Below, one piece after another: positions 1-11,507 of a stretch of DNA of 64,000 nucleotides. Position 1 is the first letter of the stretch. Each line of letters opens with the position of its first letter. Position numbers and translations under genes: made by a program. Below the pieces are notes generated by a model that was not told where the DNA came from, did no database searches, and saw only the letters and a list, made by a program, of their open reading frames with translations. The DNA is taken from contig JAKUDP010000028.1 of the NCBI GenBank assembly GCA_022570795.1, positions 1,240,001-1,304,000 on the forward strand, read 5' to 3'. The stretch comes from Sphaerulina vaccinii (taxonomy: Eukaryota; Ascomycota; Dothideomycetes; Mycosphaerellales; Mycosphaerellaceae).

Positions 1-355
1 CTCCTTCGGGCAATCTGTTCAAGGAAGTGATGACTCTCGCAAAATGGAAGTCTTTTACCCGGACTTTGAAGGAGTACATAGCAAGGCTTAACAGATCTGT
101 ATGGATCTGCTTGCTGACCAGGCTCAAGTTCGTTGGCATCGCGATACGCAGATCTTTCGTAAGGAGCCCGCCGCTTTCTGCGAGGGTGAGAGAATAGATC
201 TCAATCTGGAGTTCGCTAGGTAAGTCAAGAAAGGACACAGCTTCGGGACGTTGTCGAATCGAGGGAGCGAATGGTCCGGCTTGTTCGACGCCAGCCTTCT
301 TCGACGGAGCTGGCACGGTGGTCTTGAGTTCGTTCTTCCTGCGTTTGCGTGCCAT
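1..355 (-). CDS. F-box-like/LPxE-motif protein, 3' end outside window
   Basis: The reverse strand is open from an ATG at 353-355 to the window edge, so the C-terminus is missing. The first residues are basic (MARKRRKNELKTT). From about residue 40 comes FLDLPSELQIEIYSLTL, the LPxE-type helix that begins many fungal F-box-like or 2EXR-like proteins, and later LVSKQIHTDLL, the usual following 'L..vcr.i..e' helix. Such proteins are abundant in filamentous fungi and mostly uncharacterised; some bind Skp1 in ubiquitin ligases, but that is not shown here. The start was chosen because it is the first ATG in the frame and the motif follows closely. The gene at 13317 carries a related LPxE motif. Exact family is uncertain. 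Confidence 0.6.
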   Translation of the reverse strand, partial: MARKRRKNELKTTVPAPSKKAGVEQAGPFAPSIRQRPEAVSFLDLPSELQIEIYSLTLAESGGLLTKDLRIAMPTNLSLVSKQIHTDLLSLAMYSFKVRVKDFHFARVITSLNRLPEG

Positions 356-2073
356 GGTGAATGCGAAGTTGTTCTTGTGGGGTGCAAGAGACAGGAAAGC
401 TGATGGACTGTTGACTTGAGATATTGCCCAGGCATAGGCAGCCACGGAGAACTTCACTGTCCTGTGACTTCACGAGAGGCGTGTCGTTTGTTCTGGCGTT
501 TACTTGCCTGAGGCTTCTCGAACCTGTTGACGCTTGCCACGGCCACAGGATGTGGATCGCATTCGTCGTCTTGCAAGATCGTGGATCACGCCTAATGTAG
601 TCCCCGTCCTCGTCGCTCATCTGCCCATCTCAAAGCGGTAGGGAGGCGTCTTCTCCGGTTCTTGCGAGGCTCGATGAGGTTGAAGATTGCCGCTGCACAC
701 GATCTATGTGCTTAGTGTTTCCGGGAGAGCGAACTGCTGTACTTCGATATCGACATCTTAGCGGGAACCTCTCTGTTTCTGACACTATTCCGTTCACTCT
801 TGGAGATTCGCTGTCTCCTTATCAGCCCGGCAAAAGCACCTTGGATTTGTTCGCAGTGTGGTATTGAGGTTGAAGTATTCAAGGGGCAGGTGTTGTTAGA
901 TCGGAAGGCAGGCAAGATAGAAGAAGGCTCGGTGCTTGTAGAGCCAGCTTGCCTGCACCTACTCATTATGATATGTGACTGCCATGTTGTAAGGGCAAGA
1001 ACAAGGGGTCTCGGAAGGAGCGCCTGAAACGGAGGCAGGAGATTCGCCTTCAATCATATGTGAGGATGGCCAGCGACGCCCACTTCTAATAGGCCTTGTG
1101 GTGAAATGCCTGTTCGGAATCAGGTCCGGTGTTGCGCGGAGCTGTATTGACGCCGGATTGTGCTTGTTATAAGTATCTTGATCTTTTCGTTCCGTACGCA
1201 TTGTGCGTGAGTGAGTGGCTTGCCTGGATGTTGATGATACAGATCGAGAGTCAGTTCGAGATTAGAACATCATCATTAAGCACGATACCCGATATATGGC
1301 TGCCTGTCGCAACGGCACCTCGTCGCCATCAGAATTGCATCTCTTCAACATCAGCACTGCTGCCACCGCACTTGTATACTGCCTCCTCGGACTCAGGTTA
1401 AGTCGTTGTTAGTTCTGATTTTGACTTGCGCCCACTGAAGAGTAACGTGCTCACTCCATATCGTGGAGGTCTGTGTAGCCGAACCCGCCTCGTCAGCATC
1501 CGAACATGTGATTCAGCGACAAGGATGGCTCCGAGGAGTGCCACGCATGTTCCAAGCCTGCCTTCTCGTCAGCAAGCACGGCAAGGTCTCAGCCTTCGCA
1601 TCGCTACCATCTCTTTATCCACTTCAATCAATAGCAGCAGGGAAACAGTTCCGAGAAGTGCATGACAATCGAAGTCATAGCCACATCATGGCTTTGATGA
1701 ACGCGCAACAAAGACCAAGCGCCACATGCCATGACGCCTCACCGTAGGGATGTGAATGGAAACGTGAGAAACGATTGGATATGCCCAGGTGCTTGGTCCA
1801 CTTCTTCGGTTCAGCAAGTACCTTGCCAATTTCCAAAGTATGACGGAAGGTGGCTGGTGCTGTGCTTTCCGTCCGTCTGAGCTCATGCGGTGATGCAATC
1901 GTCGGTCTGCTGCTGCTCTATATTTGTGTTCACGCCCATTCTCTCTCTTGTTCTCGTCACAACACCGCAAACGAACAGATAACCATCACGAACAGCAGTC
2001 CAAGACTTCGTATCAGTTCCAATTCATACCAACACCAACACAATCAAACAACAACCACACTCCGATCGCCATC
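356..2073. other. intergenic, no gene recognised
   Basis: About 1.7 kb with only short overlapping open frames on both strands, none with a recognisable domain or a consistent splice structure. The last ~130 bases before the PMP3 start are CA-rich (repeated AACACCAAC-like words), typical of a fungal 5' untranslated leader. Confidence 0.5.
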
Positions 2074-2617
2074 ATGCCTTTCACCGGAAGGTAAGTGCTT
2101 CTTCTTCCCAGCTTTCCAATTCATCTGCGCCGGATGCGCGCGGGCGTCTACAAAGGCAGCAGAGATAATGTGTCCCACGATCTTCTTGAATTCTGCCTCA
2201 AGTTCTTGCTACACATTCATGCTCTCTCCGCATCGAACGTCGACTGTGCTACCACAATCACAGTCGTGTTAACGAGCCAGTTGCTCAAGCAAGTGGAGAA
2301 GATTTTGACGAGATGTCAGAAGGGCATCCGAGAAGACCACGATCCGAATAGATCCTGGAACATGTTACGAGTACGACGGTAGACTGACTGAGATTTTACA
2401 GCGACATCATCAAGATCATCTTCGCCATCCTCCTTCCACCTCTCGGAGTCTTCCTCGAGCGTGGTTGCGGCGCCGACCTTCTCATCAACTTGCTGTTGAC
2501 CATTCTGGGTTACATTCCGGGTATCATTCACGCTCTGTAAGCACCCACTCCACCTCCTCTTACTTCGAAGAGACAGCTTGCTAACAGAATCACAGGTACA
2601 TCATTCTCAAGTACTAG
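2074..2617 (+). CDS. PMP3: plasma membrane proteolipid 3 (PMP3/UPF0057 family)
   Basis: Three exons (2074-2090, 2402-2536, 2596-2617) give a 57-residue protein beginning MPFTGSDIIKII and ending YIILKY. This is the full length and near-consensus sequence of the stress-induced hydrophobic PMP3 family. It has two transmembrane helices: residues about 8-26, with the family core PPLGVFLERGC, and about 32-52, with TILGYIPGIIHALY. In yeast the protein sits in the plasma membrane and influences membrane potential and salt tolerance. Splice signals are GTAAGT...TTACAG and GTAAGC...TCACAG. The first exon holds only five full codons, so scans miss it. The first intron is long for a fungus (311 nt), a common place for regulatory sequence in this gene. 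Identity is secure. Confidence 0.96.
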
Positions 2618-3458
2618 GTGATCGCGAGAATTTGGACTGCGATTGCGGCGATACCCTCCCCACTACATGTAACGGGAACAATCCTGGATGCGACTGGACA
2701 TATCACAACATTCAGTTCATCGAGGACCCGTGTGCCTACCCTGACTGTGCGGCGGGTTTGCATCAGATGCGGGCGAACGCATGAAACGGCGGGAGATAAT
2801 AGTCATGCGCATTGATGCGGTGACAGAGGCGTAACGAAGGAACGAGCATACCGATACCACCTTTTTTATGTTATGCGAGACGGATAGCGAGCGTTTGCGT
2901 GTATCATCAATTGAATTGAGCAATTGTGCATTTTGATCTTACTCTTCTCACTCCCACGTTCACCAGATTCGTTCCTCATGGCCACAACCATCTTCGCTTC
3001 GCAGAACGATACCAATCATGGCCAGCTACAGCGTCTTCGCACGTCGGAATTGGATGCTAGTTTCCAGCGCACACTACAATCCATGCCACCCGTCTCTTCT
3101 ACAATTGCAATTGGCCGCAGGCCTGGTTTCAGAGAGAAGCCAGCTAGTGCAACCCAACTCGGACGTGCGAAGAGGCTGTACGCGTCCTCGCTCAAACATC
3201 GCTTGGTCCCAACACAGCTCGGCTCTCATTCACGCTCAGTACAGCAACGAGCTTTCTAGGACCAGGTCATTTCTAGTCACACAGATGCAGGCCAAAGACG
3301 GTGTAAAGTCTTTCTTGATCTTCTATGACTTGCACTCCTGACATATCCATTGATGCAACATCTATAATTCTACCCTTGCTTCTACACCAAACGCCTCTCG
3401 TGAACTCCTTTTTGTGGTATCACAAGTCCAACCCGTTGTTCCCAATGACAACTCTTGC
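2618..3458. other. intergenic between convergent PMP3 and spermidine synthase
   Basis: About 840 bases that must hold the 3' untranslated regions of both convergent genes. Short open frames on the plus strand (around 2924-3341) have no recognisable domain and no supporting neighbour. Nothing else is seen. Confidence 0.45.
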
Positions 3459-4422
3459 CTAGCAATCACGAAGTGCCTTCTCAGCGAACTTCGGCAGTAC
3501 GAAAGCAGCCTCGTGCACCTTCTTGCTGTAGTACTTGAAGAGCTTGTCCTCCTCCTCGTCACTGACTGTGCGCAATGGCTTTGTGACATCTCGGGAAGAG
3601 TCTTTGGTGCACACCATGAAGCCGATTTGTCCGCTTGGGTACGTGGGGATGGTGGTCCAGCCGTATTCTGCTCGAGGGAAGACGGATTTGCAGTCTTTTT
3701 TGAGTTGTTGGATGATGTTCATGTGGAGCCATGGGTTTTCCGCTAGAGAAAAGAGGGAGGAGTTAGTAAAGTGTTATGGAGGTAGAAGGAAGGGGGTGAG
3801 GGAGTGAGGTGGATGGGGACGTACCTTGAGTAGTGATCACACCTCCGTCTCTCAACGCATCATGCAAAAGCTGAAAATATGGCTTTTGGAACAAAGCCTC
3901 TGCTGGCCCATCCGGATCACTCGAATCCGTAATAATAACATCAAAAGCATTCTTATAATCATCCAAAAACTTAAAACCATCACCAACATGAGTCTTAGTC
4001 TTAGGATGTTCAAACCCCACACTCATCCCGGGCAAATACTTCTTACTCAACCTAATAACAGCCTCATCAATATCGCAAAGAATCGCCTCTTCAACCCCCT
4101 CATGCTTCACAACCTCTCTCAAAACACCCCCATCACCTCCTCCAATCACCAAAACGCGCTTTGGGTCTGGGTGGCTGAAGAGCGCGAGATGGGTTATCAT
4201 CTCTTGGTAGGAGAATTCATCGCGCTCGGTACATTGGATTACGTTATCGAGGACTAGGACCATTCCGTGGTCGGAGGATTCGAAGATTAGGACGTCTTGG
4301 TATTTGGATTTTTCGTGGTGGACGACTTGGTTTACTTTGAGGGTCATGGCTTGGCCGGGCCACATGTGGTTGATTTCGCGGAACCAGCCATCGACGATTG
4401 TGGGGTGGGTGATTTCGGACAT
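3459..4422 (-). CDS. SPE3: spermidine synthase
   Basis: Two exons (4422-3825 and 3742-3459) encode 293 residues, the usual length of fungal spermidine synthases. The enzyme transfers an aminopropyl group from decarboxylated S-adenosylmethionine to putrescine in cytosolic polyamine synthesis. Visible landmarks are the N-terminal DGWFREINHMWPGQAM, the nucleotide-binding VLVIGGGDGGVLREV around residues 80-95, the substrate-gate VIITDSSDPDGPAE with the proton-abstracting Asp, and a C-terminal half containing YPSGQIGFMVCTK. The intron (GTACGT...CTCTAG) joins GGVITTQ to AENPWLH, the conserved family sequence. The start is MSEITHP; an upstream in-frame ATG at 4509 would add 29 residues of low-complexity, mitochondrial-like sequence and is judged part of the leader. 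Identity is secure. Confidence 0.95.
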
Positions 4423-4671
4423 GATGTGTGAAGTGAGGTGGTGGTTTCTGTGGTGGAAGAGAGTGGTTGTTGGTTTGAAGAGGTGTCGAAGAAGGAGTTT
4501 TGAGCACATGAAACTTTTTTTGGAGCAAGAAACTTGTACCTCACTTCACCCCACTACCAAGATGCAGGGTATCGACGGGAAGGACCGTTGTGGAGCTATA
4601 CACTGTATACACTGTTCTACTACTTCTACTTCTACTTCTCCTTGACTTGCCACTCCTGTTTCCACCGATCC

Positions 4672-4765
4672 TGCCACAACATGAAGTCTTTGCCAAGACG
4701 ACGCCATTCATGTTAGGTCGTTGGCTCATTTACTCGAAAGGGCGAGTACTAGGGTAGCAATTCGG
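4672..4765. repeat. possible degenerate dispersed repeat, copy A
   Basis: The stretch holds ACAACATGAAGTC, then CCAAGACGACGCCAT, then about 40 bases later GTACTAGGGTAG. The same three blocks in the same order, with small differences, occur at about 31757-31880 in the gene-poor region. It lies 5' of spermidine synthase. This may be an eroded transposon fragment or a shared promoter element; chance similarity is not excluded. Confidence 0.3.
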
Positions 4766-4990
4766 AAAGAGCGATAATACGCTTCAATACCTGGTTGGCA
4801 GCCTCATGCCCTTGCTTCAACAGCCAGTATTATGCCGCCGGAGACAATGTCGGCGTCGTTTGCTTCGTTATCGGTTTACTCAAGTCTGATAGCAAGACAG
4901 TTGCGATGAGCAGTAGCTTGTGATATCCGAAGTAGTACACCAGAAGTGCAGCAGATCGCAAGCCATTGACGGAAACAATACACTATATTA

Positions 4991-7482
4991 CTAGCTTATA
5001 TTCATTAGAATCATTAGTATCATAAGACAGACAGTCCAGCGAGCAGGACTGATTCCTGCTGCTGCAGAAGAAGGTACTGTTGTTGCTCTTCCCATCTCTT
5101 CTGTCGTTGTACTTTCCGTGGTTTTATCCGATGTTCTCGACGACTGTATTGCCCCAATAGCACTCATGATATATCCCGCCACATCGACTGAAGTCGTTGA
5201 TGTCGCGGATCCAGCAACAAGTAACGTATCGCCAGCACTATTCGTCTTCAATGCATATGCTGTGCCGTCCATATTTACAGAGGGTCCATTCACTGATAGT
5301 GTAGTGCCTGGTCCGATGATGTAGTTTCCAGAAGTGTCAGCTGTTGCTACTTGGTTACCCAGCTTGATTGTTGCTTTCTGCTCTATCGATGTCATGGAAA
5401 GTGGCACCGGTTGGCCATTGACGAACGCAGTGGCTCCGTTTTGTGCGAGAGCGAGTGTAGTGCCACCGACGATTATGGTTTTGCCTGGAGTGAGAGTCGT
5501 GCCGGCGATGTCGAAAGCTGAGGCGGCGTTGGCAGTGTATGTAGTTCCGGCGATAGTGAGGAGCGGTGCTGACGCCTGAGGTGCTTTCGAACCAGTATCG
5601 CCCAGTACAACAACTGCAGGAACAGCAGTAGTCACACCATTGGCTAGAGTCGTATCGCGGAGAACAGTGTAGGCAGTTCCGGCGGCCTCGCCTTGTCCTT
5701 CCAGGATGGTGTGCATCACCACGTAGCCGCCGGCCTGTGTCGTGGCTACGGTGATCGTCTTTACTGACTGTGTTACAGCTTCTGTCGTTCTTGTCAAGAT
5801 ACTAGGAGACCCCGCGCGGTCAGTGGTGACCTCTATGATGGTGTAGACCTCCACACTTGTTGTTGATGCAGGACGCTGAACCTCTGATGCTGCTGAAGAC
5901 TCGAGATGTGGCTTGAACTTCTTCGTACTAGTGGTCGACACCTTGCCCGGCACGTCAAGTGAGCTCGCCGTTTCCTGGATCATTGGGATGTTCCATGTCA
6001 CACGAGGGATAGTCCATGTCGTTTCAGAGGCAGCGCCGCCACCTGCCGATGTTGGTTTACTGTATATACTTGGTGAAGTCGTGGACTTGCTATCAGGGAG
6101 CGCAGTATAAGTCGAGGTAGGCGAGACTCTCGTGCTCGTACTACCAGGCTGAGCTGGCAAAGTGGGCTGAGCAGCGAAAAGTGCAGCTGTGAGAGCGATG
6201 GGCGGGTCGTAAGCTCCATAGCCATCGAGCACAGTACAAGAGGCGTCTGTCCAGGCTTGTTGCATTGCGATGAGACCCGTCGGAGGCACTATCACTGGGT
6301 GACATGGATCACGGTCGAAGGCACCATTGATGTCGTTCTGTGGGTCATCTGGAAAGTAGGCATATCCTGAGATAGTTGAACAGTTTTGAGCCAGGTCTGT
6401 GTACTGAAGCTGTGAAGGAGGTGGCCTGGTCCCACTAGTATCATTGATCGCAGTTATAGTTGTACCAGACTCGGTATAGATCTCGTAGTTCGTGTAGGTG
6501 TATGTGTAAGGGTTGACAGTCGATATCTCGCTCGGATGGAAGCCGATTGTTGTGTTCACCCAGACTTGTCCCACAGTGCCGCAGAAGTTCTTAGCATATA
6601 GTGAAGAGAAGGCCATATACACTGTAGGCGATGTGAAAATGAAGCCATTCGTCCCTATCGCAGTGACTGGTCCGGAGGTATTGTTCGCCGGCTTGGTCAC
6701 GTACTGCGCGGGGGTTGCTGTAGCATTGGCAAGACCAGGCCACCAGTAGAACTCGATCGTGCCAGCCTTCATCTGGCAGGTATGACAGCATGGAGGCTTC
6801 GCGCCGCCGAGCTGATATGCCTATGAAAATAAGAAGTCCAAGGTCAGCGGCATCTCTTGGAGAGCAAAGCTTTCTCGTGTCTGTCTGTTCTCAAGCATGT
6901 CGCCTTGGGAAGCTCATGAGCGGCGACTCGTCGAATTGCAAGGGATCTCACCACCTACCATGTAGTTCTCTTCGGTGAACGTGATGGTTCTGGTGCTGTA
7001 GTACTGCGTGACAATGTCACCGGTCTGTTCGCCCGTATCATCATAGCCGATGTAATCTGTAATTGTCGAGGTCGTGAAGCTTCCAGTGGGATTATATGTG
7101 CTAAGGGAATGCGAGAACTGGTAGTCGCAGTAAGCGGATATGTTGAGGCCATTTGCGCCTGTGCCTGTGGGCAGCGGCGGGTCGGCCGTGGTGGCATTCG
7201 CGTCTATCAGATATCAGTCATGTGCCGGTACATTCGCACGACTCTTCAGTATACGGCACGGCAGTCGCCAGAGTAGACGTGCAATTGGCTTGAGCATGAG
7301 CCATCTATGCTGGTGTCTCTGCAGAGCGCCACCAGGAAGAAGCACTCGACACAAGCCATATCTCTTTGCTTACCTCTGCGTGGTAGTCCAAAGCGTGGTC
7401 CGCTGTCGCTTGCTGTGGCGCGAGTGGCCAAGATCGTCAACCACAGGATGATATGCATGCTGGTGATGCAATTCGCAAGCAA
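4991..7482 (-). CDS. secreted Ser/Thr-rich cell-surface protein, probably GPI-anchored
   Basis: Three exons (7482-7374, 7203-6959, 6820-4991) encode about 727 residues. The N-terminus is a signal peptide (core MHIILWLTILATRATA; the first ATG lies eight codons earlier). The first ~250 residues form a Cys-containing ectodomain with paired cysteines (KPPCCHTC), a WWPG motif and several N-glycosylation sequons. The rest is rich in Ser, Thr, Ala and Gly, with repeated units of the form GTTLTPGKTIIVGGTTL and GPGTTLSVNGPSV, as seen in fungal wall and adhesin-like proteins. The C-terminus is a small-residue stretch followed by a hydrophobic tail, which suggests GPI attachment. Splice junctions are phase-consistent (GTAAGC...GATAG; GTAGGT...CATAG). 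No enzymatic motif is seen. The likely role is in the wall or at the surface; the specific function is unknown. Confidence 0.8.
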
Positions 7483-8583
7483 AATACGAGCTGTTCAAAC
7501 TCTCATTGTGCCGGAAACAATTGTGGCTCGCTTGAAAACGAGCTCGCAGGAGTCGTGCTGTCGAGAGGAGCAAACCAGGACTTTGTGAGCAGCTGAGAAG
7601 TAAAATGCTGGCAGGCGAAATCAGTATCGCGTAGAGAAAGAGGAGCAAGGATTTGGAGCAGCCACGGGCTTCGAGGTGGCATTCGAGCCAACGCACTTGT
7701 CCTGTTGCGATCGGCACCTCCGACGTTGTGCTACAAACCTATGCATCGGGGATATATAGCTATTGACACTGCTGCTCGTGTAGCTCGTGGCAATTGATCG
7801 TTGCTTAAGAATAGACCGCGGTGTCTACAGCATGCTGCCGAGCAGTCGATTCTATATCATATCTTGTCTCGTCCTGACCGCTCGCAATTGAAAGTCTAGA
7901 AGTGGGCCCATGCGGGTAGGAGCTCAGGAAGAATCAGGCGTTGTCAGCACTTGACTCGGTGTCGAAGCATTTCTTCCTACTCGTCCACGAACAAGCTGTG
8001 TTGGTACATCCAGAAACGATGAGCTGTGGTGAGGTCAGGTTGTCCAGCACCCTTGCCTGGCCATCCACGTTGTCAAGGTGTGAGAGAAGGCCAAGACCAA
8101 GAACGAAAAGCCGAGCATAGCCCTAAATAGCATCAGAGATCTACGCTAGGATGGCACGAGGCACAAGTTGTGCTTCGATGTCGATGATATGGAGATTGCT
8201 GATCTTTCATTGCAACCTGTGTCGTCGGGGTCGCGGTCGGAACCAGATGGTTTTCAAGGTGATGTTGTGATGCATAAGGCTGATCTGTTTCTTGATCGAT
8301 AAAGGATTGATGTTGCATCCGCATCCCGAGCGGCACTCGAAAGAAGGGTAAAAGCTGCAGGACAAGGACCAGGCGCTACCTCATCACTAACCGCCGCGCC
8401 GCTGTAGTAGAGTTCCAATACGATGTTGCCAAAGTCTGATTCTGCTGGTGTGTCTGATGTTGTCTCTGGACCTTCTCTCGCCATCTCTCTGCAGCTGTAT
8501 GGCCCATTGCTGTATCAATATCGCGACTGTGTTTTTGAAAGGAGGCCTGTGAACGAGCCTGGCATTCCTGGACGAAGCCCACG
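7483..8583. other. divergent intergenic (promoter) region
   Basis: About 1.1 kb between two divergently transcribed surface-protein genes. Only short overlapping open frames occur. Both promoters must lie here; no specific operator is recognised. Confidence 0.4.
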
Positions 8584-10440
8584 ATGAAGACTGGGGCGCC
8601 GATACGCTCGGCAGCAGTCGCAGCTCTGCTGGCCACTTCCTCTCTCGCATCCGCCTTTTCCATATCGATACCCTCCATACTGTCGCGCAGCATAGCAGGA
8701 TCAGAACGGATAGCGAAAAGAGCCGAGAACACGACTACGATACCTGCGGCATTGAGCATCGCAGCGGCGCAGAATTGGGATGGCAATGATGGACCATGGT
8801 CTTCTTTTCCGCTGCAGATTGGTGTGCAGCCACAGACTGTGCGAGCCATGATTGGCACATCGGCAACGTCAGTCTTCACAATAGCAGCAGCAGCCTGCCC
8901 GAGCTATTATCCTTCGAACTGTGAGCAGTCACGGGGAATGTTCTTCAATGTAAATGAGTCCTTGACTTGGGTGCCGAACAGCATATACAATGTTGGAATT
9001 GAGCAGAATCTTGGTCTCGACACCGAGGGCACGTCAGGATTCGACAGCGTCACGATAGGATGGCCGGGTGCGACTCAGGCCAGTGTGCAGCGGAATGTTG
9101 TGTTCAACCTGGACAGTCCGAACTTCTGGCTTGGGATATTTGGCCTTAACCCACGACCCACAAACTTCACCACGGGCTCAAGCACGACGACATTCAACGA
9201 CCCGCAGCCTTCCTTCATACAGTTGCTGGTCACCAACAGAACAATTCCATCATTATCCTGGGGTTATACTGCGGGAAATCAGTACCGACTTGATGGGAAC
9301 AATCTCGGATCACTTACACTTGGAGGCTACGATGAGAGCAGATACAGCGCCACCAAGAACCTGACGATACCCTTTGGAAGTGATATCAGTCGAGACTTGC
9401 TCGTAAACTTGCGTGGTATCACGACCGATGCTGGATCCCCTTCGAATCTCCTACCAGATGGTAACATTCAGATCTTCCTTGATTCGTCCGTTTCTCAGCT
9501 GTGGCTGCCAGAGTCCGCATGCACTGCATTCGAAGAGGCGTTCGGAATAACCTGGAATTCGGACTACAACTTCTATGTAGTGAACGACACGCTACATGAG
9601 ACTCTCCTGGCAACGAATGCGAACGTCACCTTCACCTTGGCCACTGCTGCTTCCGGAGGCGAGACTATGGACATCGTCTTCCCATATGGCGCCTTTGACC
9701 TTACTTTGGAGTTTCCAAATATCATGAACCCTAACACATCGAACTACTTTCCCCTGAAACGAGCGGCCAATTCGACACAATACACGCTCGGCCGGACCTT
9801 CTTCCAAGAAGCCTACGTGATAGCAGACTATGATCGTCAGAACTTCACTATCGCGCCTTGCGAATGGGACTCGGCTCGAATCGCATCACAAAGCATCAAG
9901 TCCATCATCCGCGCCAACGAGACGAGCTCAGCAAGTGGCGGCGGTGGCAGCTCATCCAACACTGGTGCAATCGCAGGTGGTGTAGTGGGTGGTGTAGTCG
10001 GTCTTGTATTGATCGCTGGTCTCATCCTATTCTTCGTCCGCCGCAAGAAGAAGACCGAACGCCAACGCATGGCTGAGCTCGAAGGGAAATCAGCAGCATC
10101 AGGAGGCTCGCCCGACAACGACAAGACTTCTACTGACACTGAAGCGAAGCCTTTCATCTCGGCTCCTATTGGTGGCGAACTAGGTGGAGGAGAAATCCAT
10201 GAAGTGCCTGCACCGCATAAGGAGCAACCTCAGGAGATGGACAGCCCTTACAGAGTTGATCCTAACAAACATGGATACTCTGAAATGGAGAGCACGAATA
10301 CGGAATTCTTCGCGCCTAGTAAAGGTGTGCCTGCTGAGATGAGGGGTGAGACGCCGATTTATGAGATGGCGGGATCTGATGTGCAGGAACTTCCTGCTCC
10401 GAGGGTTAATTTGAGTGACAGGAAGGTTCCGAGCAAGTGA
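8584..10440 (+). CDS. membrane-anchored aspartic-protease-like protein, probably inactive
   Basis: A single exon encodes 618 residues: signal peptide (1-24), possible Kex2 site (AKR, 44-46), a pepsin-fold ectodomain (about 60-430), a Gly/Ser linker, one transmembrane helix (about 463-485) with a stop-transfer cluster RRKKK, and a cytosolic tail of about 130 residues. Pepsin-family cues are WDGNDGPWSSF, FWLGIFGLNP, LGSLTLGGYD, the C-lobe FLDSSVSQLWLP and the terminal TLGRTFFQEAYVIADYD. The N-lobe position that should read DTG/DSG is IGTSATS with no Asp; the C-lobe keeps Asp300 as DSS. A protease needs both, so hydrolysis is unlikely and a binding or sensing role is more plausible (inference). 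Many N-glycosylation sites (NVT, NFT, NLT) are present. Confidence 0.85.
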   Translation: MKTGAPIRSAAVAALLATSSLASAFSISIPSILSRSIAGSERIAKRAENTTTIPAALSIAAAQNWDGNDGPWSSFPLQIGVQPQTVRAMIGTSATSVFTIAAAACPSYYPSNCEQSRGMFFNVNESLTWVPNSIYNVGIEQNLGLDTEGTSGFDSVTIGWPGATQASVQRNVVFNLDSPNFWLGIFGLNPRPTNFTTGSSTTTFNDPQPSFIQLLVTNRTIPSLSWGYTAGNQYRLDGNNLGSLTLGGYDESRYSATKNLTIPFGSDISRDLLVNLRGITTDAGSPSNLLPDGNIQIFLDSSVSQLWLPESACTAFEEAFGITWNSDYNFYVVNDTLHETLLATNANVTFTLATAASGGETMDIVFPYGAFDLTLEFPNIMNPNTSNYFPLKRAANSTQYTLGRTFFQEAYVIADYDRQNFTIAPCEWDSARIASQSIKSIIRANETSSASGGGGSSSNTGAIAGGVVGGVVGLVLIAGLILFFVRRKKKTERQRMAELEGKSAASGGSPDNDKTSTDTEAKPFISAPIGGELGGGEIHEVPAPHKEQPQEMDSPYRVDPNKHGYSEMESTNTEFFAPSKGVPAEMRGETPIYEMAGSDVQELPAPRVNLSDRKVPSK

Positions 10441-11033
10441 TGTTTTGTGTCTATGTTTGGCGAATGGGTGTATGTAAGGCTCACACAGGACTGTTCATAG
10501 GCTGGGAGGCTTGGTTGGTGGATTGATATGTACTGTACATAGCTTACGAATGATCGATATGACATCTGTATGCGCATGCCTCCCACCGCTGCTTGACCAG
10601 GCCAAAAGGATGACTCTCTGATCTCGTGGTGGATGCACCATAGCACTCTCCGGACTCATTCTGGTGGGAAACTTCAGTGTTACAATCAACTAATCTTGAC
10701 CCAATTGCTCTTTGGACAGCAGCACTATAGCTGTCGTTCTCGGTGGTAAACAGGTCTATTGAACATCAAGTTGTGTAATGGCGCTAGTGTCTCACTAGCG
10801 TCTTGGCACATGTAAAAAGTTTGCACAATGGCACAAATGAAAACATTGCACAGGACATGGCGAGATATATGCTGCCAGGACTCCAGCAAAAGAAGGAGAA
10901 TCAAACGCTGACGATGATCAGCTATGGCCAGAAGGCTACTGGGCCAAAAATGTGCAAAAGAAAATTCCGAGTCAGCATACATCTGGTGAACCAGATATAT
11001 GAGGATATGTCGTCTCTGTTGCGTACAACGTGA
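10441..11033. other. intergenic with a perfect hairpin
   Basis: No gene is seen. Positions 10782-10800 form a perfect 8-bp stem (CGCTAGTG/CACTAGCG) around the loop TCT. Its role is unknown. Confidence 0.45.
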
Positions 11034-11127
11034 CACCCTACGTGGGACTCGAACCCACAGCCTCGAGATTACAGGCGTTCGAAGGCCGTAATAGAAGTCT
11101 CGCGCGCTACCATTGCGCCAGCACTTA
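11034..11127 (-). tRNA. tRNA-Arg(TCT) with intron; acceptor stem poorly paired
   Basis: On the minus strand the D-arm GCGC-AATGGTA-GCGC, the perfect anticodon stem CGAGA/TCTCG with loop CTTCTA (anticodon TCT), an intron of about 22 nt, and the T-arm GTGGG-TTCGAGT-CCCAC are all intact. They match eukaryotic tRNA-Arg(TCT). The intron sits between anticodon position 37 and 38 as expected and pairs with itself (ATTAC/GTAAT). The predicted acceptor halves TAAGTGC and GTAGGGT pair at only three positions. The gene therefore either has an altered 5' end or is a recent pseudogene. Both internal Pol III promoter boxes are present. Confidence 0.7.
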
Positions 11128-11507
11128 TCGATATTAGCACAGGCGTGGTAGTGGAGGAGTTGTGGATTGACTCACGGGCTTGCCGTAGTGAGATGATTGG
11201 ACAATCGTGACTCATGATCGTATACATAGCTCAACTCTGCGGCATAGGTCGCTGGCCTCGATCAAAGTAACCGACATATGTTTTGTTGACGTATTGAGTA
11301 GTGAATGCAAAGGAACGACGCCGAGTATGTCGAAGCTGCCCATTTCGAAGCTTTTCTATTCGATTTCAGGCTTTTGTGGTACCGTGTGTGATAGACTACG
11401 GAAGCTTGGCATATGCCATGAAAATGCACGATCAGCATGATATGCAATAACGCTTTGCCATTACTTCCAGTACGCAGATGTCGAACAGTGCTGAGTCTTG
11501 ATACACT

